Of a stretch of DNA of 64,000 nt, positions 23,336-35,500 are shown one piece after another. The position numbers were made by a program, and so were the translations under genes. Numbering within the stretch: position 1 is the first letter of the stretch; each line of letters opens with the position of its first letter. Below the pieces are notes generated by a model that was given only the letters and a program-made list of their open reading frames with translations, did not search any database and had not been told where the DNA came from. Source of the stretch: Chrysaora quinquecirrha (taxonomy: Eukaryota; Cnidaria; Scyphozoa; Semaeostomeae; Pelagiidae); the NCBI GenBank assembly GCA_014526335.1, contig JACTAT010000032.1, forward strand, positions 4,624,914 through 4,688,913, written 5' to 3'.

Positions 23336-24600
23336 AAAAGCGTGGCTTCTAAAAGCAAAGTAACAGTGAAATGATATATGAGAATAATGTCTGAAAATTG
23401 TTTTAACAGCATCTTCACTCGAATAAGTGCTGTTACTGTTATTTGCCAACACGCTTGCCATCAAGCAAATGTGCCTGCCTGAAGAATGCTGGAGCCAATT
23501 AGTGTCTTTATTCTGGTAGCTTCGGTTAAAAGAAGCAAAGCTTTTTCTATTAGGCCGAATTTTTTTGCACTAAATAACCAGTCGGTCATTTGATAATATT
23601 TTATCATTTTAATTTGGGTTTTTAGATTAACTTGATTCATTGAAGAAATCGAGTTTCTTTTTACCATTTTTCGTCGATCTCAGATGCTGCAGAGAAATCT
23701 TCGCGAATCGCATCTAAACGTTTTACACAGAAAATTTTATGGTTTTGTACATAAGTACATACATGAAGCAAAGGAAATTATTTGTTTTGAAACTTTTTTA
23801 TGTTTTGAAACTAACTGTTGTTGTAGTGCCGCTCTCAACGTAAACAAAACAAAAGACCATCGAATTAGTGGCCGATTTAAATGTGAGCTTTTTCACAGAA
23901 CGGATCTTTTGCTATCAATTTTTCTAAAGATATACTCTGGACAAAAGCCTCAAATTTTTATTGAGAAGTTGTCTGAACTCTGGCAGAAGTGCGACTTATT
24001 CCACCGCTCTATTTTTACCTATTACGAGCAGGGACGCCTTTTGCATACCTCTATTCAAACTAGCGCAGAATACAATGCATAAATTTCTAGATTAGTCGGG
24101 CAAGTGCACCCTACAATCTTGGGCACAATAATTGCGACAAGGTCTCTTTTCTTAGGAATACGGCCTATACTAGCGATATTTACTCTCAAGACAATGTTGG
24201 TAGAAAAGCAAGAAGATTTTTGCTCGAAACAGCTCTGTAACGGGGAGAAGGGGGAATCCATGGATAACAGCAACATGGGCTGCTCCAATATATTTTGTCC
24301 ATATAGATTCTCGGACAGTCTTCAAGAAGCGCCATTTGTGCAGTTATATCTTCGCATGGTGTGACAGAAAAAGGACGATAAGACAATCTTTTTGATGTCA
24401 GTGGAAATTAATTTTATATATATAGAACTCATTTTCTATCAAATGCAAAAACGCAATTTAAACCATGCATATAAGCAATATAAGCTATACGAACAATAGA
24501 GACCAAATATATTTTGTCTTTGCAGAAATATAATAATATAGACTAAATATGACTTTTCGGAAACATAGCCCTATCTTTAAAATATAAATAATCGCTCTAT
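23336..24600. other. Intergenic stretch, no gene recognised
   Basis: A 132-codon plus-strand frame (23684-24082) is the longest, but it has no recognisable domain, no homologous-looking motif and no supported splice context. I treat it as probably chance. Confidence 0.4.
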
Positions 24601-24604
24601 CTTA

Positions 24605-24988
24605 GGCACCGTTTACACTATGCCGGTATGAAATGAATACGGAATGATTTCATATCGGATGGGGAAATGGGAGTCCCTGTTTACAATATGCCGGTATGAA
24701 ATGAATACGATGAGCAAGGTTATCAGTTTTTGTCTAAAATCTATTGTTTCATGTGAACAAGAACAAAGAGTAATTGTTTTTTCTCTCATTCATTCAGCAA
24801 AGCGGCTTCAAACTGTACCGTATTCAGGCATTTACACTATGCCGTTTTCAGATGAAGCCAGTTAGCTTATCGTATTCATTTCGTAACGTATTCATGTCAT
24901 AATTGTGCCGGCATAGTGTAGACGCAAGGCCAAAGCGGTATAGTTTCGTACCGTATTCATCTCTTACCGGCCTAGTGTAATCGGAGTC
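24605..24988. mobile_element. MITE, CTATGCCGG family, second full copy
   Basis: Ends GGCACCGTTTACACTATGCC and CCGGCCTAGTGTAATCGGAG form imperfect inverted repeats. TTA flanks both sides (24602-24604 and 24989-24991). Over about 230 bp it matches 6316-6629 in the opposite orientation, including TAGTGTAAATG-type inner ends. It contains an extra internal terminal-repeat copy near 24675. Confidence 0.7.
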
Positions 24989-25269
24989 TTAGCCAATTTT
25001 CAAGCGCTGTTTCGTGTGCTTGCATGTTGAGTCGCGTATCTCTGAATGGGCCGTTACTCCCCAAGTACAGGCGCTGTATGAAAAGGTTTTCTGGTGCACT
25101 TGGCTGGTTGTTGTTTTCAAAACGAGATTGCTGCACTGTCTCGCAGAACTATCGAATTCATTATAAAGGTAATCCTAAAGAGGTTGGATCCGAAACAGAG
25201 CATTCTTAATGGGGTTGGATTAAAATGAAGGCCATATCAAAGCTATTCCAGTAGTACTCTTACGTATCT

Positions 25270-25793
25270 AAAGCTATGGCTAAACTAGGAGACAGTGTAT
25301 TGGGCGTGTCTCCCAGGGTGGCTAAACATCTGAGTGACATTTTACATTTCATTTAACATTTTAGTATTTTAACTTATTTAGGCACGGTAGGCCCGTCAAT
25401 CCATTAGGACTGCTTTTCAGGGGCCTGTGACATATAACTTAACATACTGACAAGAAGATTTTTGTAATTATTCAAATTTTGTTGTTTAAATTTTTCTTAA
25501 ATGTGACAATAGAGGGTGCCTCTTTTAAATCATGTTCAGTGAACAAGTGTACAAATGTTTAGTTGACAAAAGAACATGTCCCCCGAGTCGTGTCGTGGAG
25601 ACACGAAATGTTTCTGTCGTCTCCCGGAAACATATGCGTGTCTCTCGCTACAAATTTTGTCGCGCGCTACAATGTTTCCTAGGTAGCTAAACTGGGAGGC
25701 ATTGAGGGGACATGTCTCGGGCGACTGCGACAATGTCACTCGCGACAATGTCGCGCGCGACATGTCTCCTAGTTTAGCTAGGCCTTAAGGCTA
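25270..25793. mobile_element. Inverted-repeat element downstream of BICD
   Basis: GCTAAACTAGGAGACA (about 25280) pairs with TGTCTCCTAGTTTAGC near 25763-25780. The interior of the right half repeats GACAATGTCGC-like words and CGTGTCTCTCGC stretches. I did not confirm a target-site duplication. Confidence 0.5.
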
Positions 25794-25951
25794 CCTGTAC
25801 GGTACTAGACACCGTATTAACTTCGTGAATGGAGAGTTTTTCGCTAACTCTTACGCACCCAGAGTCGCAAGACAAATCGTTAAAAAAAACATTGCTTAAA
25901 ATATACTAATATTCGGATAGACATCTATCAATAAATAAATAATTTCAATAA

Positions 25952-28900
25952 TCATACTCTTGTAATAGGCCTACTTGGTGTTGACTTTTTACTGTTGCTA
26001 CTTTTCTTTGTAAATGCTCGCAGTCTTTCTCTAGCTAATTCAAATTCTTCTAATCTTTGAGTCAATGCTATTTTTTGATGAATTGCTTGTTTTAATAGGT
26101 GGTTCAACGTTGCCTTTTCATCCTCAGCGCTGCTTAGTTTCCTCTGAAGTTCATCAAGCTGATTAACATATTCCTCGCAGCGTCCAGCAAACATGCTGCG
26201 CAGCGATGCAAACGTCTGACACTCAGATTTCAATGCCTTGATCTGCCTCTTCAACTGCGCCATGGCCTCTGTCTGAACGGCTTTATCGTTCTCATATCGA
26301 CTCTTTAAATTCGCCAGTGCGACTTCGTATGTTGATTTATTCGCCTTGAGAACAGTTCGCAGTGTGCTGATTTGCTCGCGCTTTGTCGCTAAAAGGCCCT
26401 GCAGCTTCAAAATCTGCTCTCGCAAAGTCTCGTCACTCGGAGCTGACGCCTCTTCCTGATTGGTCGGTGCCTTCTTACTAGACTCCTCACGTGACTTTGC
26501 AACTGCCTTCTCCACCGCAACAGTTAATGACCGTACTTGATCTTTCACGTTTGTTATCAATTTATAACACTGCTTTGGGGAGCCTCTGTCAGCTTTAGAC
26601 TCAGAATTTTTCTCAACGCTACCCCCGTTTCCGATCAATTTAGCTGATCCGGGTATAGCATTTTTGTTTTCATTGGACACTGGTGTCAAGGGGGGAGATA
26701 CAGGAAGATTTCCACTTCCGACAACAACGTTTTGATAAAGCCTTGCAAGATCTTTGCTGACGAAAGAAAGTTCATCTTGAGTGCAGTTCAAACCACCTTG
26801 GGCCTCTCCAGCGAGATTCGTTAACGATTTGACATCCTCTTGTAAATTCTTCACCGTTCTCTCTGATTCATGTAATTTTGTCCTTAGCTCCCTAATTTCT
26901 TCATTTAGCTTATTAGCTTCTTCTTTCATCTTAAACTCGCTTTTATCTTTTAGTTTCTGTAGATTATCCTTTTCCTCGCTGATTTTCGCTAGATCTTTCT
27001 GAGATTCTTTCAAAAAACCTTGCATAGCTACCTCCTTGTCTTGATGTTGTTTAACCAGCTTCTTCAAATCGTCTATCTCCTTCGACAGATTATTCAACTC
27101 AAAACTGCTCACGTCATCACTCCCGTCTAGTGACTCACAAAGAACCTTCGCCTCGTTAATCGTCTCAAACGCTTCCAGGTTATCCTGCAGTTTCGACAGA
27201 TGCGCGTCTTTATCACTTAACGCGCGGAGCAAATCTGCTTTTTCGCCACGGACAACCTTCAACTGCTCCTCTAACTCTTTAACTTCAGTTAACTGTAGTT
27301 CTTTCATTAAATCGTCAACCAAACCGGGATTCGGCGCGGGCGATGACGTTTTGAACTCCTCGGTAATTTTCTTGACAATCGGATGTTCATCCTCCTCATC
27401 GTCACTGACATAATTCGCCTCCGCACTTTCAATATTCCATGAGCGATAGGCATGTTCTTGCTTGACCTCCTGTAACTCTTTCTGTAGTTGACTATTACGT
27501 TCTCTAGACTCCCGTACTGTTTCAAGCGCCTCGTTAAGCTGTTTATGATAATGATCTCGTCCTTCGTTCGCCATTTGTAGCTGTAACTGCAAATTATCGA
27601 CCTCATCAGAGAGACTCTTATTCTCCACTTTCAGTCCTTCATATTCGACTAAAGTGGACTTCAAACTTGATAATTGCTTTTGTAAGCTAATATTCTCTTC
27701 TTCCAACTCAGCATACTCCTGTGTTGACATAGCATCTCTATCCTTATACCCCCTTATCTCACTCTGCAATTGCCCCTTCACCCCTGATAGTTTCTCTAAT
27801 TGTTTCTGTAATGAGTTAATCTGTACTTTCAAATCATCGTTTTCTCGTCTACATGATCTTTCTGCTCGTTTTACACTTTTCAAGTCATTTTCAAGTTCTT
27901 TAGTCTTGTTGATTAGATTTGTTTCTCTTGTTTGGCTTTCTTCGACCAATTGTGCCTTGTTTTTGTCGTCTCCTTTGCAAAGTTTCTCATTCTCAAGCCG
28001 TAGTTTTTCAAGTTGCTGAAAACGGAAACAAAAAATTACCATAAACACATTTGCTTAAAATCTCATAACAAACAAAAAGTCCTGTCTGGCTAAGACGTCG
28101 AACACGATCATTGGATACATACTGTCGAACCTCTAATAGCGGCCAACTCCGACAAACGACCACCTCCCTACAACGGCCACTAATCTTCGGCCCCAAACGC
28201 TTTCCCGTAGTACTGTTAAACCTCTGACTAGCGGCCACCTCTCAATAATGGTCATTTGACCTTGGATCAAAAGTGGCCGCTATTCGGAGGTTCGACTGTA
28301 TTCAAAAAAGGTTTTGCTCAGGTAAGGTCCAACTCATTGGTATAAAAATTCTACATTTGCGCAATATCATAATCAACAAATAAACAGATTTGTCTGGCCA
28401 AGACTTTGATTCTTGTGGGAATCAAGAAGACCTGGACGCTGTTAATATAATACAGTCATTCAACAAAAACTTCGTTTAGACAAGCCTTAACTTATTTGGT
28501 ATAAAAAAATCGTAAGGGTTCCCTAACTAGCCACCGTCATGGTCGTATCGTACTAATGTCCCGCGTTTCTCGTAAATAACTTATGTTATATCAACATTCT
28601 ATAACTTCATCGCATCAACATCGACTTCTAAAGCTGTCTTGCTATTAGAACTCCCAAAGTTAGAGTTAGTTAGGGTAAATTTCAGGCTGCGAACCTTTGA
28701 CGTGTGCGTGCTCACAGTCCTTACAGTCCACCTGTGAAATCAATGTGTTAATTACATAAATGTTTTTACACGAATGCAGGTACATAACACGAAGCAGAAG
28801 CATGCTTTCAAGAGAAAAAGAAAGCGAACACCAGGAAATTCGTCTGGTGTTTGTGCAAATCTTTCGAAAACAATAACGACGCCGTCTAACCCAATTCAGT

Positions 28901-31900
28901 GCCATTTCACATGAGTCTCGAGCATATCTCTATAGTCTAGAGCTGGTAGGTCCGCGTCTGGGGACATCAAGAGCCAGAGCGGGGCCCAGGTAATGTAATC
29001 GCAACCGGGCCTTTCGGAGGGTTTTTGAAAGAAGCATAAGAGAATTTTCAATTTTCGCGGGCCCATTAATAGCCCAGGCCCCGGAACTCTGACCCCGCTG
29101 GACACCCTCTCGACCGTGCTTGCTAACCTGAAGCAACAACAACAACAAGAATGACAACTTCACCAGGGGACGAGACGAGCAGACGACTGACAGTTGTGGC
29201 TTGTTTGTAACCCAGACAAGTTTTTAACCGGTTTTTAGGACAAAGTTTAGAAGAAAAATAAAGCAAAATGTAAGAATAAAGTAACATGTGTGTATCGTTC
29301 GAATCTTTTCGCAGGGCAGCCACAAAATCCCGCAAGGATCTTTTCAATAAAGAGAGGGATTTCTCAATGAAAGCAAAAAATTAAACCGTAAAAATCATCC
29401 GGTGATAGTGTTTTTTGTAACAGGAAGTTGTGCAGACCTAAGCAAGGAAACCTTTTAGAAAAACGTCTGAAGAGTTTCCAACTTTTCTACGTGGGAAAAC
29501 ATAAACACATAGTCTGGCTGGGTGTATACTACAAAAAAATTAATTAGCATTATGCACAAAATTGGCTTTTACTTTTACCTCGTTGTTATTTTCCATTACA
29601 AAATCTCCCAATTTCCTGGCTGCGCTAACAAGATTTTCAATGCAAGATTGCTGTAAATTTGCGTTCTCTTGGAGAACATTACAAACGGAAAGGCCTAAAT
29701 CTTAGACATTTGACAAAAACAAGAAACTGGTATCTTATATACGCTGGTGGGACCGTATACCACGTTGACACACTGGCTATAATGAAAACAAGCGAACAAT
29801 AGAGACACCAGCTGATTGGCTATCCATTGTAAACATTGCATTGTCATGTAAATTAGCTTTTGAGTTTTGAGATATGACAGTTGAACAGGTGGGAGAAAGT
29901 GGAAAATCACTTGAAAATCTCACGAAAGCAAATATGTCAAAACCAATATATGTGTTTTATTGAAACAAAATTAGAATTTAATGATGCAGTAATACATCCC
30001 AATTTGGAATGTTATTTATCTCCATGAACTGTTATTATTGGTGTGGCAAGGGGGCAGGGAGGGTTCCCCTGGGTGCCAAGTCAATGGGGTTGCAAAATTG
30101 AAAAATTATGTAATAAATGGAGGGATGAAAAATCAAATTTGACAAGAATGGAATGTAAGGGGTGTAACATTCACATCTGTCCCTGGGTGCTGGTGATGCT
30201 TGCTACCCCCACCCACTGCTTAACAAAAAGAAAAAATCTAAAAATGCCAGGGTGGAATCCATGCTATCTTTACGCCGGAGATTACGCCAATGAAAACTGC
30301 TTTCACGCCAAACAAAACAATAGATCCATTGTTCTATCAGGAAAATAGTAATGTTTGCTGTTGTTTTCTGAAAGATTCACGACAGTACGCCAAGAATTTT
30401 CCAAACTCCACGCCAGATTTCTCCGGCGTAGGCTACATGGATTCCACCCTGGTAAAAATGTACTGAAATGGACATACGTATTTTTATAAAAAATGTCTCT
30501 AAGTACCCCCAAGTACTTGTAGAGATTCATCCTTAGTCATAAGTCTACTTATTTTTCATGAAAAAAAAAAACAAAGACAACTTGAATAATATTAAGTTTT
30601 CAATGTTGTTAGGTTTTGGTGTACTGTTTGACTTTCCTGAATTCTCAGCCACATATAACGGTATCCTAGATACCAATTTCTAAACAACTATGAACAATAC
30701 TTTGTTTTAAAAACCTCTCTCTGGTCGAAAATATTAACGTGAGAAAACTGTACACAGCTGGATGCCCCCCCCCCCCTTAAATTTCATAAGACTTAAAAAG
30801 CCCAGCCTTTGTAGGATTAAGAAACTTTCCGTACTGGGCCAATTTTTCAGTTTCTTATAGAAAATATGACTCCTGCTGTCTGGAAGTTTTGAGAGATTTC
30901 TTTCTGTTTGTTATTTCCAGATAACAATTAAAACCTTGATGAGATACCGAAGTGCAAAAGCTATCTTTGTGAGACTGTTGGAATGAATCTCAGATTGGGG
31001 GGGGGGGGGAGGTGGCTGAACAACTGAAAAGTACTTGATATAATGATTTTATGATGTCATACCATTGTTTTCAAAATTATGGCCCCCCCTGCTCCAATGA
31101 CCCAGCTTTGGTCTATGATTACTGACAGGGGCAAGGGCATTACCCCTTTGCCCCACAGTCATGTAATCAAACATTCCTCACAGAGAAATTGAAGTTCTGG
31201 AAAGCAATCAAAACTGTTTTCATAACTTTTGCATCAATACAGAAAAAATTCAAAAATTTATTTTTCTGACTACACAGACAGAACATCTTATGCAACTCTG
31301 ATGAGTTAGTTTACAAAAAACACTGGGCATCATTTAGGCAAGCAATGGGACATGGATCCGATTCTATTCAGTTCTTATATTATTTTAAACACCAACCACG
31401 TCAAAACAATATAGATAAAGAAACATATGAATAATTAACAAAAATGATATCACGTTTCCTGACGCTTCCCTCTTATAATTGCCTTAGGGTTTTGGCTTTC
31501 TGTTTAGACAAGAACTGACGGTCGAAGTTTTTCTTCAAAGGGCAAGAAAATTAGAGATAAGGATCAATTGGTATTTGACTTCCCTTTTAAGACAAGATCG
31601 CTTTTAAGGCCTATTTTTTCGTAGCTTTTCTAATAAAAATATTATGCGGGGCAACAAAAAAGTCACACACGTCTCATAGACTAGTCCGCTCAAACCACAC
31701 CACAACACATGCATGTTGCAGATCTGAAATATTTTAGACTAAACCGAAAAATCTTTATATTATTAAATCGATATTTCGTCTTACAAATCAAATAATGATT
31801 CGAAAATCACCGATCTCTGCTGACAGCAACAAATTAATATTTTAGAATCGAAATTTTTAACTTAGGCCGATCATGGGCTGGGTTTTAAAATCGCTTGAAA

Positions 31901-32139
31901 AAGATTTATGAAACGATTAAAAAAGAGAGAGAAAATATTCACTAGATAATTACCTCTTTCATTTGTTCAATTTCACGTTTTTTCTGTTCATTGCTTGCAT
32001 GTAAAACATCAAATTGATCTTGAAGTTGTTGCTTTTCTTCGAGAACTGCCAGTCCGTATTCTGCAGCCTGAATTTTTTCTTGGCAAGCTTGTTGAAGCTC
32101 TTGAGTCAGCCTTTCAACTTCTCGTTTTAACTGCGACAT
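25952..32139 (-). CDS. BICD: Bicaudal-D homologue, dynein adaptor (two coding exons)
   Basis: Exon 1 is 32139-31954 (62 codons) and exon 2 is 28015-25952, joined in phase 0, for about 749 residues. Drosophila BicD has 782 and human BICD2 824. Residues about 22-36 (EKIQAAEYGLAVLEEK) are the CC1 box that contacts the dynein light intermediate chain. The middle is heptad-rich coiled coil with the family word YAELEEENISLQKQL. The C-terminal coiled coil (LRSMFAGRCEEYVNQLDE, then AEDEKATLNHLLKQAI and KIALTQRLEEFE) is the cargo-binding region, which takes RAB6 in the family. BICD proteins recruit dynein-dynactin to vesicles, nuclei or RNPs. Start choice: the first in-frame ATG gives a shorter N-terminus than in vertebrates. 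The huge second exon is intact. A 37-bp satellite begins about 400 bp upstream. Confidence 0.93.
28122..28298. mobile_element. Mariner-like MITE in BICD intron
   Basis: 177 bp with ends CTGTCGAACCTCTAATAGCG and CGCTATTCGGAGGTTCGACTG flanked by TA (28120-28121 and 28299-28300). TA duplication and TIRs of this type are typical of Tc1/mariner or pogo non-autonomous elements. An extra internal TIR-like copy (GTTAAACCTCTGACTAGCGG) lies near 28215. Confidence 0.65.
30247..30452. mobile_element. hAT-like MITE with perfect 8-bp target duplication
   Basis: 206-bp element in the BICD intron. Both ends read CCAGGGTGGAATCCATG inward. Inner inverted words ACGCCGGAGA follow on both sides. TAAAAATG flanks the element exactly on both sides (30239-30246 and 30453-30460). 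An 8-bp duplication is characteristic of hAT transposons. There is no coding sequence. Confidence 0.85.
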
Positions 32140-32536
32140 GATCAAAACACTTTTATTTTAGTCTATCTACATTTTATCTAAATCATATGTTTTGATCAAA
32201 GATTAGATCGAACTGAAAAATACAAAATTTTGCCTCCCATGAGGACATACACAGAAGTAAACACAACAATGAGCTTTTTGTCAGAAGACGTAATCAGAAG
32301 GCTGGGACCAAATTAGGAATGCTACGTCACTCAAAAGGTAAAGGATAAATTATTGGCGCATCACACCCCCGTCATTTTGCACATTTCTTGAACACTCTCA
32401 ATCGAAAAAAAAGATTTCGATGAACCCGGGGGAAGCAGGGAAATAGGGCATTTTGTGCACTGCCCTGTTTGCCTGCACAATAGACCCCTTACGGTCAGGT
32501 GATTGGCTATGGAAAACGCAGTTTCCGGATCCCGGT
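32140..32536. other. BICD 5' flank
   Basis: Sequence between the BICD start codon and the satellite. It should hold the BICD 5' UTR and promoter, since the coding exon starts at 32139. I also looked here for the missing first exon of TIMM17 on the plus strand and did not find one. Confidence 0.4.
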
Positions 32537-35500
32537 TTATCAAACTCCGAAAATCCAATTAGATCATACTAGATTCGATAGGTTTTATCGAATTGGATTT
32601 TCGGAGTTTGATGAACCGCGTTTATCAACTTGAATTTTCGGAGTTTAATAAACCGGGATTATCAAATCGGATTCTCTGGGTTTAATAAATCGGGTTTATG
32701 AAATTGAATTTTCTGAGTTTGATAAAGTGGGTTTACCGAATCGGATTTTCGGAGTTTGACAAACCAGGTTTACCGAATAGGATTTTCGGAGTTTGATAAA
32801 CTAGATTTATCGAATGGGATTTTCGGAGTTTGATAAACTAGGTTTATCCAATTGGATTTTCGGAGTTTGATAATCTAGGCTTATCGAATGGGAATTTTGG
32901 AGTTTGATAAACTGGATTTATCGAATCGGATTTTTGGAGTTTGATAAACTAGGTTTATCGAATGGGATTTTCGGAGTTTGATAAACTAGGTTTATTGAAT
33001 GGGATTTTCGGAGTATGATAAACTAGGTTTATTGAATGGGATTTTCGGAGTTTGATAAACTAGGTTTATTGAATGGGATTTTCGGAGTTTGATAAACTGG
33101 GTTTATTGAATGGGATTTTCGGAGTTTGATAAACTAGGTTTATTGAATGGGATTTTCGGAGTTTGATAAACTAGGTTTATGGAATGGGATTTTCGGAGTT
33201 TGATAAACTAGGTTTATTGAATGGGATTTTCGGAGTTTGATAAACTAGGTTTATCGAATTGGATTTTCGGAGTTTGATAAACTAGGTTTATTGAATGGGA
33301 TTTTCGGAGTTTGATAAACTAGGTTTATTGAATGGGATTTTCGGAGTTTGATAAACTAGGTTTATTGAATGGGATTTTCGGAGTTTGATAAACTAGGTTT
33401 ATTGAATGGGATTTTCGGAGTTTGATAAACTAGGTTTATTGAATGGGATTTTCGGAGTTTGATAAACTAGGTTTATTGAATGGGATTTTCGGAGTTTGAT
33501 AAACTAGGTTTATTGAATGGGATTTTCGGAGTTTGATAAACTAGGTTTATTGAATGGGATTTTCGGAGTTTGATAAACTAGGTTTATTGAATGGGATTTT
33601 CGGAGTTTGATAAACTAGGTTTATTGAATGGGATTTTCGGAGTTTGATAAACTAGGTTTATTGAATGGGATTTTCGGAGTTTGATAAACTAGGTTTATTG
33701 AATGGGATTTTCGGAGTTTGATAAACTAGGTTTATCGGATGGGATTTTCGGAGTTTGATAAACTAGGTTTATTGAATGGGATTTTCGGAGTTTGATAAAC
33801 TAGGTTTACCGGATGTGATTTTCGGAGTTTGATAAACTAGGTTTATCGGATGGGATTTTCGGAGTTTGATAAACTAGGTTTATTGAATGGGATTTTCGGA
33901 ATGGGATTTTCGGAGTTTGATAAACTAGGTTTATTGAATGGGATTTTCGGAGTTTGATAAACTAGGTTTATTGAATGGGATTTTCGGAGTTTGATAAACT
34001 AGGTTTATCGGATGGGATTTTCGGAGTTTGATAAACTAGGTTTATTGAATGGGATTTTCGGAGTATGATAAACTAGGTTTATTGAATGGGATTTTCGGAG
34101 TTTGATAAACTAGGTTTATTGAATGGGATTTTCGGAGTTTGATAAACTAGGTTTATTGAATGGGATTTTCGGAGTTTGATAAACTAGGTTTATTGAATGG
34201 GATTTTCGGAGTTTGATAAACTAGGTTTATCGGATGGGATTTTCGGAGTTTGATAAACTAGGTTTATTGAATGGGATTTTCGGAGTTTGATAAACTAGGT
34301 TTATTGAATGGGATTTTCGGAGTTTGATAAACTAGGTTTATTGAATGGGATTTTCGGAGTTTGATAAACTAGGTTTATATGAATGGGATTTTCGGAGTTT
34401 GATAAACTAGGTTTATTGAATGGGATTTTCGGAGTTTGATAAACTAGATCGAATGGGATTTTCGGAGTTTGATAAACTAGGTTTATCGAATGGGATTTTC
34501 GGAGTATGATAAACTAGGTTTACCGGATGTGATTTTCGGAGTTTGATAAACTAGGTTTATCGGATGGGATTTTCGGAGTTTGATAAACTAGGTTTATTGA
34601 ATGGGATTTTCGGAGTATGATAAACTAGGTTTATTGAATGGGATTTTCGGAGTTTGATAAACTAGGTTTATTGAATGGGATTTTCGGAGTTTGATAAACT
34701 AGGTTTATTGAATGGGATTTTCGGAGTTTGATAAACTAGGTTTATTGAATGGGATTTTCGGAGTTTGATAAACTAGGTTTATTGAATGGGATTTTCGGAG
34801 TTTGATAAACTAGGTTTATTGAATGGGATTTTCGGAGTTTGATAAACTAGGTTTATTGAATGGGATTTTCGGAGTTTGATAAACTAGGTTTATTGAATGG
34901 GATTTTCGGAGTTTGATAAACTAGGTTTATTGAATGGGATTTTCGGAGTTTGATAAACTAGGTTTATTGAATGGGATTTTCGGAGTTTGATAAACTAGGT
35001 TTATTGAATGGGATTTTCGGAGTTTGATAAACTAGGTTTATTGAATGGGATTTTCGGAGTTTGATAAACTAGGTTTATTGAATGGGATTTTCGGAGTTTG
35101 ATAAACTAGGTTTATTGAATGGGATTTTCGGAGTTTGATAAACTAGGTTTATTGAATGGGATTTTCGGAGTTTGATAAACTAGGTTTATTGAATGGGATT
35201 TTCGGAGTTTGATAAACTAGGTTTATTGAATGGGATTTTCGGAGTTTGATAAACTAGGTTTATTGAATGGGATTTTCGGAGTTTGATAAACTAGGTTTAT
35301 TGAATGGGATTTTCGGAGTTTGATAAACTAGGTTTATTGAATGGGATTTTCGGAGTTTGATAAACTAGGTTTATTGAATGGGATTTTCGGAGTTTGATAA
35401 ACTAGGTTTATTGATAAACTAGGTTTATGGGATTTTCGGAGTTTGATAAACTAGGTTTATTGATAAACTATGGGATTTTCGGAGTTTGATAAACTAGGTT

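Noticed and set aside
23684..24082. 132-codon plus-strand frame
   Set aside because: No recognisable domain, no splice context and no homologous-looking motif. Chance frames of this size are expected in a 64-kb window.
26781..28019. Plus-strand frames of 73-121 codons inside the BICD exon
   Set aside because: Antisense shadows of the coiled-coil coding exon.
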